Source: Porphyromonadaceae bacterium UBA4259 (GTDB taxonomy: Bacteria; Bacteroidota; Bacteroidia; Bacteroidales; Muribaculaceae). Taken from it: a stretch of DNA of 5,503 nt. Under the pieces are notes generated by a model. The model did not search any database and was not told the DNA's origin. It saw only the letters and a program-made list of their open reading frames with translations. Within the stretch, counting starts at the first letter, position 1; each line of letters opens with the position of its first letter. Position numbers and translations under genes: made by a program. The stretch lies in assembly GCA_002396125.1 (NCBI GenBank), contig DGWL01000009.1:1-5503 (forward strand). The letters run 5' to 3'. This document shows positions 1 through 5,503 of the stretch, one piece after another.

Positions 1-12
1 GCCACTCTTTTT

Positions 13-82
13 GAAAAAAAATAAAAAAATGCAACACCAGTGTTGAGGGAGGGTAGAGAGATTCCTCACTGGTGTTGCATTT
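13..82 (-). terminator. Rho-independent terminator downstream of fbp
   Basis: A perfect 16-base inverted repeat (27-42 pairing with 67-82, core ATGCAACACCAGTG) encloses a 24-base loop. Three further pairs are possible inside the loop if three bases bulge out. Read on the minus strand, the hairpin is followed at once by a T-rich tract (about 28 down to 13, TTTTTTTATTTTTTTT). It begins about 43 bases after the fbp stop codon, so it should end the fbp transcript. On the plus strand no T-tract follows the hairpin, so it is directional. The stem is longer and the loop larger than in a minimal terminator. Confidence 0.88.
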
Positions 83-125
83 AGAGCCGGCTCATCGCCC
101 GGATTGCGATAGCTTGAGCCGAGCT

Positions 126-2132
126 TTATGTCTTGAGCGTGATGGGCTGGCGCGAGCGCTCGCTGATGTCGCCCGAGCGGTAGGCCTCAAGCAGCAACTT
201 GAGGTCGTTGATTTGGTCCTCGAGCTCGGCACCTATGTCGGTGTCTTTCACCATCATGCGATGATTGGTCATCTCTACCAGTTGATAGGTCGACTTGATA
301 TCTTGTCCCTCCTCAACTGCCTTGGTAATTGAGGTGAACGGCTCATGTTGCACGAGCTGGAAGCCGCGGCTGTGATAAACCAGAGTGTAGCCGGCAATGC
401 CGGTCTCGGGCTGATAGGCCTTGGAGAAGCCACCGTCAATGACCATGAGTTTGCCACCGGCCTTGACAGGGTTCTCACCCTTGATAGTCTTAACCGGCAC
501 ATGGCCGTTGATGATGTGGCGATATTGCCCCTTTACACCAAACTCATCGAGAATACTGTCGACCACCTCCTCATTATCGCGCAGGGTGTAGTAGTGCCCC
601 TTTGCTTCCTTGTGAGTGGCTTTGTCGGCAATGAAATAGCGCTCAAAGGTGGCCATTTTGTCTTTGTCAAACGCGGGAGAGTCCTTGCCACACCACAAGT
701 ACCACACATAGTCGGTGGCAAACTCGCGACGCGACTCATCGTCACAGCCGAAGTAGGCGTCGCGAATGAGCGAACCCACCTTCTTTAGCAACTCCTTGCC
801 ATGATATTTCTCGCCCTGGATGGCGACATCCTTGAGTGAGCCGTCCTCGTTGAGCGGAATTGAGGCGTGATAGAGCAAGTTGCCGTTGACGACCTTGTAG
901 ACGCACCCGTAGCGGAAAAGGCAGCGCATGTGCTTGCGCAGGCGTCCACTGCCGGTGAAGGAGTTGTGAAGTTTTTCAACGATTTCCTCTTCCTCGGGAG
1001 TGAGCTTGTAGGGGTTCTTGGGGTCGACAGTGGGGAAGCTGGTGTCGAGCAAGTCATAGTCGACACCGTTGATGGTTATCACATTGCGCTCGTGGTCAAT
1101 CTTGTCGAGCAACAGGCGATCCTGCATCTCAAACTCAGGCCTGCGCTCAATGATTTGGGCCTCGAGCTTGAACTGGATAATGCTTATTGCCTTGTGCATC
1201 TTGGCAATGAGCGGAGCCAGTTTAGCGCCCTTGGCGTCGCCTCGCGGCATGAACTGCTCACAGGGGTCATTGCCATAGACATCCATCGCAAATGTTGCCA
1301 GCGGCAGCATGTTGATGCCATAGCCGTCTTCGAGCACTGCCTGGTTGCCATAGCGCATGGCGATGCGAATCACATTGGCAATGCAGCTGTCGTTGCCGCT
1401 TGCCGCACCCATCCACAGGATGTCGTGGTTACCCCACTGGATGTCAAAGTTGTGGAATGTGCACAACACGTCCATGATTTTATCGGGACTTGGCCCACGG
1501 TCGAAGACATCGCCCAGGATGTGTAGCTTGTCGATGGTGAGCTGCTGGATGAGATAGGAGATGGTGATGATGAAATTGTCGGCACGCCCGGTAGTGATGA
1601 TAGTGTGCACAACCACGTCGATATAGGCCTGCTTGTTGCGGTCGTTGGCATTCTCGTGCAGCAGCTCCTGAATAATATAGGAGAAATCGCGAGGGAGTGC
1701 CTTGTTTACCTTGGAGCGTGTATACTTCGATGACACATCGCGGCACACTTTTACCAGCCTGTTGATGGTGATGAAATACCAATCGGTGAGTTCATCGCGG
1801 TCGTCAAAGCCGTTTTTCACCAGCTCCAGCTTTCGCTCGGGATAATAGATGAGAGTGCACAGCTCTTTTTGCTCGCGTGTGCTCAGCGAGTCGTTAAAGA
1901 GCTCACTCACCTTGCGCTTGATGGTCCCAGACGCGTTGCGCAGCACATGCTGGAATGCCTTGTACTCTCCATGCAGGTCGGCCAGGAAGTGCTCGGTTCC
2001 CTTGGGCAGGTTGAGAATCGCCGAGAGGTTTATTATCTCGGTACTGGCTGTTGCCACATCGGGGAAATTGTGCGACAACAGCTTCAAGAACTTCAGGTCA
2101 ATAGCCTTCTTTTCTTTCTTAGTTATAGCCAT
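126..2132 (-). CDS. fbp: Class III fructose-1,6-bisphosphatase
   Basis: This 668-residue protein matches the class III FBPase family (FBPase_2) of Firmicutes and Bacteroidetes in length and motifs. The family hydrolyses fructose 1,6-bisphosphate to fructose 6-phosphate and phosphate in the cytosol, the committed step of gluconeogenesis, using Mn2+-type metal chemistry. Calcineurin-like phosphoesterase motifs appear in order: DLHGEY at 52-57, GDVFDRG at 207-213, GNHD at 234-237, YHA at 421-423 and NGH at 542-544, followed by a glycine-rich DGGFSKAYQ at 566-574. Likely metal ligands are D52, H54, D208, N235, H236 and H544, assigned by family pattern. The long stretch between GNHD and YHA is typical of class III and absent from small phosphatases. 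The ATG at 2132 is preceded by an A-rich leader (A8 run at 2153-2146) and no Shine-Dalgarno, as usual in Bacteroidetes. It lies 46 bases after the AraC-type gene on the same strand, with a terminator beyond its TAA stop. No truncation or missing key residue is visible. Confidence 0.97.
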   Translation of the reverse strand: MAITKKEKKAIDLKFLKLLSHNFPDVATASTEIINLSAILNLPKGTEHFLADLHGEYKAFQHVLRNASGTIKRKVSELFNDSLSTREQKELCTLIYYPERKLELVKNGFDDRDELTDWYFITINRLVKVCRDVSSKYTRSKVNKALPRDFSYIIQELLHENANDRNKQAYIDVVVHTIITTGRADNFIITISYLIQQLTIDKLHILGDVFDRGPSPDKIMDVLCTFHNFDIQWGNHDILWMGAASGNDSCIANVIRIAMRYGNQAVLEDGYGINMLPLATFAMDVYGNDPCEQFMPRGDAKGAKLAPLIAKMHKAISIIQFKLEAQIIERRPEFEMQDRLLLDKIDHERNVITINGVDYDLLDTSFPTVDPKNPYKLTPEEEEIVEKLHNSFTGSGRLRKHMRCLFRYGCVYKVVNGNLLYHASIPLNEDGSLKDVAIQGEKYHGKELLKKVGSLIRDAYFGCDDESRREFATDYVWYLWCGKDSPAFDKDKMATFERYFIADKATHKEAKGHYYTLRDNEEVVDSILDEFGVKGQYRHIINGHVPVKTIKGENPVKAGGKLMVIDGGFSKAYQPETGIAGYTLVYHSRGFQLVQHEPFTSITKAVEEGQDIKSTYQLVEMTNHRMMVKDTDIGAELEDQINDLKLLLEAYRSGDISERSRQPITLKT

Positions 2133-2178
2133 AAGATAAAATCAATTTTTTTTGTTTGTTAGGTTTAATATAAGTTAA

Positions 2179-3063
2179 TTAGTCGTTATTGTTGCGGTAT
2201 TCTTGCGGCGTCATGCCGGTGTAGGTCTTGAAATAGCGGTTGAAGGTTGTGGGCGAGGTGAAGCCCAGCGAGCGTGCCACATCGGCCACCGAGACGTCGC
2301 TGCTCTTGAGTTGCGTCTTGGCATCCATGATGATGAGGTTCATGATGATTTGCTGCGCTGTCATTCCAGTTGTCTTGCTGATGACGTTGCAAAAGTGCGA
2401 CAGCGTGAGCGACGCCTCGTGGGCATAGAACGAAATCTTGTGCTCGTCGCGATAGTTCTCGAGTGCAAGCTGGATAAACTCACCCACGATGGCTTGGTCA
2501 CGCGAGGAGTGACGGCTCAGCTCCCCCTTCACCATGTTGTGGCTGATGGCTCCTGCCAGCATGTCGATGGCAACAACCAGCGCACTTTGCGCAATGCTGC
2601 GAGTCATGAATTCCTGCCCCAACCTAGAGGCCTTGGTCATGATTGAGAAGCTCTCGCGATAAAAGTTGCCCATCTGCTCATTGAGTGAAAGCACAGGCTT
2701 GTTCACCACATACTGCATGATAGGAGCGATAATCCGCCAAAAGTTTATTTGCTTGAGAAAGGCCGACGAATAACCCTCAAGGCTGATGATTGTGTCGGCA
2801 CTCACCCTCTTTATTTGCAGGAAAGAGCCGGGAAGGATGACAATAAAGTCGCCCGCCACCACGTCAAATTCTCCCAAATTTATAGCCACCTTTAGCTTAC
2901 CCTGTACCACATAGCACAGGCAGCACGACGCAATCTTGCATGGGAAACGCCTATAATGGCCAAGCAAGTCTTGACGAACGTCGTCATAGACAACAAAGTC
3001 GGCCGACACGTCAAAGGGTGGCTGCAGCCGCGCTTGCTGTTTCTTATTTTTTGAGGAATTCAT
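2179..3063 (-). CDS. AraC-family transcriptional regulator
   Basis: This is a DNA-binding regulator of about 294 residues, the usual AraC length. Numbered from the ATG at 3063, residues about 20-100 form a cupin-like sensing region (YVVQGKLKVAINLGEFDVVAG at 51-71, then GDFIVILPGSFLQI). Residues about 200-290 form the paired helix-turn-helix domain. The first helix pair is around FYAHEASLTLSHFCNVISKTTG at 212-233. The second, SVADVARSLGFTSPTTFNRYFK at 258-279, is followed by the family signature YTGMTPQEYR (281-290). The effector cannot be told from sequence. Four cysteines lie close together at 42, 47, 48 and 50, in the strand before the cupin turn. An in-frame TTG at 3072 would add three residues (MPA); ATG 3063 is preferred because TTG starts are rare, and both lie downstream of the promoter at 3122-3092. 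The gene precedes fbp on the same strand and is divergent from mtaB. Regulation of fbp or of itself is inferred from position only. Confidence 0.92.
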   Translation of the reverse strand: MNSSKNKKQQARLQPPFDVSADFVVYDDVRQDLLGHYRRFPCKIASCCLCYVVQGKLKVAINLGEFDVVAGDFIVILPGSFLQIKRVSADTIISLEGYSSAFLKQINFWRIIAPIMQYVVNKPVLSLNEQMGNFYRESFSIMTKASRLGQEFMTRSIAQSALVVAIDMLAGAISHNMVKGELSRHSSRDQAIVGEFIQLALENYRDEHKISFYAHEASLTLSHFCNVISKTTGMTAQQIIMNLIIMDAKTQLKSSDVSVADVARSLGFTSPTTFNRYFKTYTGMTPQEYRNNND

Positions 3064-3091
3064 CGCTGGCAATGGCTCTAATTATTTTTTA

Positions 3092-3122
3092 CAAAGATAT
3101 AGCAAACCAAATTAAATACAAA
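3092..3122 (-). promoter_or_regulatory. Bacteroidetes-type promoter for the AraC gene (and possibly fbp)
   Basis: On the minus strand there is a TTTG (3122-3119), a 19-base spacer and TATCTTTG (3099-3092). This matches the known Bacteroidetes sigma-ABfr consensus TTTG / TAnnTTTG at standard spacing. Transcription would start about seven bases further on, near 3085, leaving a leader of roughly 20 bases before the ATG at 3063. The surrounding DNA is very A/T-rich. No comparable match occurs between the AraC gene and fbp, so this may drive both. Confidence 0.75.
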
Positions 3123-3173
3123 ATAAATAGTGAAGTTTTTCTTTTTTATTTTATCTTTTGCCGCAAGGTTTTT

Positions 3174-3194
3174 CACGTGCACATTGCGCAAGTG
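3174..3194. promoter_or_regulatory. Palindrome cluster, possible operator near the mtaB promoter
   Basis: The stretch contains CACGTG (3174-3179), overlapping GTGCAC (3177-3182), and the perfect 8-base palindrome TTGCGCAA (3184-3191). The last extends to seven-base arms, CAC(A)TTGC and GCAAGTG, if one A is bulged. It is locally G/C-richer than the flanking A/T-rich DNA and covers the putative -33 element of mtaB. An operator role is inference from position and symmetry; chance palindromes are possible. Confidence 0.3.
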
Positions 3195-3216
3195 TGGCAG
3201 ATAATTTGTAACTTTG
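3183..3216 (+). promoter_or_regulatory. Bacteroidetes-type promoter for mtaB
   Basis: TAACTTTG at 3209-3216 is an exact match to the -7 consensus TAnnTTTG. Upstream, ATTG at 3183-3186 is a partial match to the -33 TTTG, with a 22-base spacer. Transcription would begin in the low 3220s, giving a leader of only about 15 bases before the ATG at 3238. That leader (containing TTTAAACAACC) is A-rich and has no Shine-Dalgarno, as usual for the phylum. The -7 box is convincing; the -33 box is weaker. Confidence 0.7.
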
Positions 3217-3237
3217 CACTCTCTTTAAACAACCATC

Positions 3238-4560
3238 ATGGCACACGAGGTTTTACATAAGGTGAAATTTGTGACTCTGGGATGCAAACTCAACTTCTCG
3301 GAGAGCGCCACCATTGGGCAGCAACTGCAAGAACGAGGCATAGCCACCACAGTGGCCCCACGCAGCAGTGAGGTGCCCGACATTTGCGTGGTGAACACTT
3401 GCAGCGTCACCGCCCTTGCCGACCGCAAGTGCCGCCAGCACATTCGCAGCCTCATCAAGCGTTACCCCAAGGCACTGGTGGTTGTCACCGGATGCTATGC
3501 GCAACTGCAAGGCAAGAGCATAGCCGAGATTCCGGGTGTCGACATAGTGCTTGGCAATGAGCAAAAAGGCGACGTGGTCGATTACATCGAAGCGTGGCTG
3601 GCCAACAAGCAGAGCGCACTTGCCATAACTCCCCACAAGGACATCGCGCGCTTCTCGCCGTCGTGCCAGTGTGGCGACCGCACACGCTATTTCCTCAAGG
3701 TGCAGGATGGATGCGACTACTATTGCAGCTACTGCACCATTCCGCTGGCCCGTGGACGTAGCCGCAGCGGCACCATCGAGAGCCTTGTGGCTCAAGCGCG
3801 CGACGTTGCCGACCGTGGCGGCAAGGAGATAGTAATCACCGGTGTCAACATTGGCGACTTTGGCAAGAACACCGGCGAGCGGTTTATCGACTTGCTGCGA
3901 GCCCTCGACCAGGTGCAAGGCATAGAGCGCTACCGCATCTCGTCGATTGAGCCCGACCTGCTCGACGATGAGGTGATTGACTGGTGTGCCGCCTCTCGTG
4001 CCTTCATGCCACATTTTCACATACCGCTGCAGAGCGGTAACAACGAGGTGCTGCGCCTCATGCGGCGCCACTACAATCGCGAGCTCTTTGCCGCCAAAGT
4101 TGAGCGCATCCACCGCGTGATGCCCCACAGCTTCATTGGCGTTGACGTGATGGTGGGCACCCGTGGCGAGACCCCCGAGTGCTTCGACGACTCATTGCAC
4201 TTCATCGCCTCGCTGGGAGTGCAACACCTGCATGTGTTCCCCTACAGTGAGCGCCCGGGCACCATGGCACTGCGCATACCCTACATCGTGGACAAAGCCA
4301 CTCGCGACATGCGCGTCGCACTCATGATGGAACTAAGCGACAAGCAGCAGCGCGAGTTCATTGAGCGCTACTTGGGCAGCGAGCGGCCTGTGCTCTTTGA
4401 GCAACCGCCTCACGGCGGCAAGGTGATGCACGGCTTCACCGACAACTACATCCGTGTAAACACTCCTTATTGCCCCCGGCTCGTCAACACCGTTGCTCAG
4501 GCAAGGCTGATAAAGATTAACGACGACTTGAGCGTCGACGCTGAAATTGCGACACCGTGA
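3238..4560 (+). CDS. mtaB: tRNA (N6-threonylcarbamoyladenosine(37)-C2)-methylthiotransferase MtaB
   Basis: This 440-residue radical SAM enzyme is of full family length. MtaB adds a methylthio group to t6A37 beside the anticodon of tRNAs reading ANN codons, giving ms2t6A and improving decoding, notably by tRNA-Lys. The N-terminal methylthiotransferase domain shows VTLGCKLN (12-19), VVNTCSVTALADRKCRQ (51-67) and VVTGCYAQL (82-90). C16, C55 and C86 should bind the auxiliary 4Fe-4S cluster. The radical SAM motif C159-x3-C163-x2-C166 (CDYYCSYC) follows. Later conserved blocks are EIVITGVNIGDFG (197-209), ISSIEPDLL (234-242), HFHIPLQSGNNEVLRLM (259-275), GVDVMVGTRGET (301-312) and HVFPYSERPGT (332-342). 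A C-terminal TRAM-like RNA-binding region covers about 378-440. LGCKLN, rather than the MiaB-like GCQMN, together with this overall pattern points to MtaB rather than MiaB or RimO. The ATG at 3238 sits just after a good promoter. The stop overlaps the next gene by four bases. Confidence 0.95.
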   Translation: MAHEVLHKVKFVTLGCKLNFSESATIGQQLQERGIATTVAPRSSEVPDICVVNTCSVTALADRKCRQHIRSLIKRYPKALVVVTGCYAQLQGKSIAEIPGVDIVLGNEQKGDVVDYIEAWLANKQSALAITPHKDIARFSPSCQCGDRTRYFLKVQDGCDYYCSYCTIPLARGRSRSGTIESLVAQARDVADRGGKEIVITGVNIGDFGKNTGERFIDLLRALDQVQGIERYRISSIEPDLLDDEVIDWCAASRAFMPHFHIPLQSGNNEVLRLMRRHYNRELFAAKVERIHRVMPHSFIGVDVMVGTRGETPECFDDSLHFIASLGVQHLHVFPYSERPGTMALRIPYIVDKATRDMRVALMMELSDKQQREFIERYLGSERPVLFEQPPHGGKVMHGFTDNYIRVNTPYCPRLVNTVAQARLIKINDDLSVDAEIATP

Positions 4561-5503
4561 AATGGTACACTAAAATACTCTATGCGCCCCTGGGATGGGC
4601 GTTTCACCTGCTGGCATGGATGCCGTGGCCGGTGCTCTACCTTCATGCCGATGCGCTATATTTCCTGGCCTATCGCCTGATAGGCTATCGCCGCAATGTG
4701 GTGAGGAAAAACCTGGCCGAGTGTTTTCCCGAGAAGAGTGACAGGGAGCGCCTGCGCATTGAGAGAGAGTTCTATCATCATCTTGCCGACTACTTCGTTG
4801 AGACCATCAAGCTGCTACACATCGACGAAGGGCAGATGCGCCGCCGCATGGTGTTCAAGGGCGCCGAAATCATCGATGAGGCTTTCGACAACGGTCAGAG
4901 CATTGTGCTCTATGCCAGCCACTACGGCAACTGGGAGTGGATAACATCGGTAACGTTGTGGTTCGACAGCAAGCGCCACAGCGATGCCGTGCAGGGGCAA
5001 GTGTATCAGCCCCTTGAAAACGAGTGGTTTGACCACTTCTTCCTAAAGTTGCGGCAACGCTTCAACACGGTGTGCATCGACAAGAAAAAGATATTGCGGG
5101 AAATGATCAAGAGCGAGCGCGACGGGCGACACTTGGCCATCGGGTTCATTGCCGACCAGCATCCACTGACCAATGAAGAGCATCACGTTATCGACTTTCT
5201 CAATCACCCAACCGCATTTGTGCCCGGCCCCGAGGCCATTGGCCGCAAGCTGCATTGCCGCGCAGCCTGCTTCGACGTGCGCAAGCTTGGACGAGGCCAC
5301 TATGAGTGCACGCTGGTGCCGCTGAGCCATGACATCGCCGGCGAGCCTCGCGGCACCATCACCACCCGCTACGCGCGCATGCTTGAGCAGCGCATTGAGC
5401 AGGAGCCGGCCTACTGGCTATGGACCCACAAGCGCTGGAAGCGACCCGTAACATTCCCCGAGGGCTACACACGCGAAAACGAACTGGAGTTTTACACAAA
5501 AAC
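4557..5503 (+). CDS. Lysophospholipid/lipid A (LpxL/HtrB-like) acyltransferase, 3' end cut by window
   Basis: The frame starts with GTG at 4557 and stays open to the window end (315 codons plus two bases). An in-frame TGA at 4542-4544 leaves only four codons before the GTG, which makes GTG the first possible start. The next in-frame ATG (4620, residue 22) would cut into the conserved N-terminal hydrophobic segment (about residues 7-43), so GTG is favoured. The segment, followed by YRRNVVRKNLAECFPEKS (44-61), is typical of the LpxL/HtrB family. The catalytic HX4(D/E) motif is HYGNWE, with H122 and E127. IADQHP (198-203), FVPGPEAIGRK (221-231) and the near-terminal WLWTHKRWKRP (287-297) are further family blocks. 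Members attach a secondary acyl chain from acyl-ACP to lipid A precursors at the inner face of the inner membrane. Exact acyl chain and acceptor are not readable; an ornithine-lipid or other acyltransferase role is possible but less likely. The four-base GTGA overlap with mtaB implies one transcript and translational coupling. Only a short tail is probably missing. Confidence 0.9.
   Translation, partial: MKWYTKILYAPLGWAFHLLAWMPWPVLYLHADALYFLAYRLIGYRRNVVRKNLAECFPEKSDRERLRIEREFYHHLADYFVETIKLLHIDEGQMRRRMVFKGAEIIDEAFDNGQSIVLYASHYGNWEWITSVTLWFDSKRHSDAVQGQVYQPLENEWFDHFFLKLRQRFNTVCIDKKKILREMIKSERDGRHLAIGFIADQHPLTNEEHHVIDFLNHPTAFVPGPEAIGRKLHCRAACFDVRKLGRGHYECTLVPLSHDIAGEPRGTITTRYARMLEQRIEQEPAYWLWTHKRWKRPVTFPEGYTRENELEFYTK

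Noticed and set aside
867..1526. 219-codon open frame antisense to fbp
   Set aside because: It lies wholly inside the well-supported fbp gene on the opposite strand, has no recognisable motif, and is explained by the codon bias of fbp leaving the opposite strand free of stops.
2146..2153. T8 run in the AraC-fbp gap as a terminator
   Set aside because: On the transcribed minus strand it is an A-run, not a T-run, and no stem precedes it; it fits an A-rich translation leader for fbp instead.
1849..2162. Two overlapping plus-strand frames of about 96 codons antisense to the 5' end of fbp
   Set aside because: Both overlap the conserved N-terminus of Fbp, show no domain, and have no promoter match.
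2165..2178. Near-palindrome TTAATATAAGTTAA between the AraC-type gene and fbp
   Set aside because: Only four outer A/T pairs match and the DNA is A/T-rich, so it is too weak for a terminator or a defined operator.
3070..3072. TTG at 3072 as the start of the AraC-type gene
   Set aside because: An ATG three codons later is a stronger start; the TTG would add only three unconserved-looking residues. It is not excluded.
3152..3160. TATCTTTTG on the plus strand as a second mtaB promoter
   Set aside because: It has three rather than two bases between TA and TTTG, and the exact match at 3209-3216 is better placed.
3253..4128. 291-codon open frame antisense to mtaB
   Set aside because: MtaB is supported by all cluster-binding motifs along its length. 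The antisense product has no family resemblance I can see and no promoter or leader of its own.

Overview
The window looks like chromosomal core DNA from a member of the Bacteroidota, most likely order Bacteroidales. Four things support this: a class III fructose-1,6-bisphosphatase, an MtaB gene followed by a lipid A-type acyltransferase, two matches to the Bacteroidetes promoter pattern TTTG / TAnnTTTG, and starts without a Shine-Dalgarno sequence but with A/T-rich leaders. The family cannot be fixed from the sequence alone; a gut lineage such as Muribaculaceae or a relative is a guess.

Left half, minus strand: an AraC-type regulator (start near 3063) is followed after a short A/T-rich gap by fbp (2132 down to 126). 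A strong rho-independent terminator at 82 to 13 closes the unit. The only clear promoter for this strand is upstream of the regulator, at 3122 to 3092. The two genes may therefore be one transcript, though a weaker promoter for fbp alone cannot be excluded.

Centre: positions 3064-3237 form a divergent, A/T-rich control region. It holds one promoter for each strand and a cluster of palindromes next to the mtaB promoter.

Right half, plus strand: mtaB (tRNA ms2t6A37 methylthiotransferase) overlaps by four bases (GTGA) a lysophospholipid/lipid A acyltransferase gene that starts with GTG. That gene is cut by the window end, with probably only a short C-terminal tail missing.

The genes cover gluconeogenesis (Fbp), its possible transcriptional control (AraC-type protein), tRNA anticodon-loop modification (MtaB) and outer-membrane lipid synthesis (acyltransferase). 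I see no mobile element, CRISPR array, RNA gene, phage gene or defence system. I found no convincing undescribed system here; the findings are modest points about regulation and gene layout.
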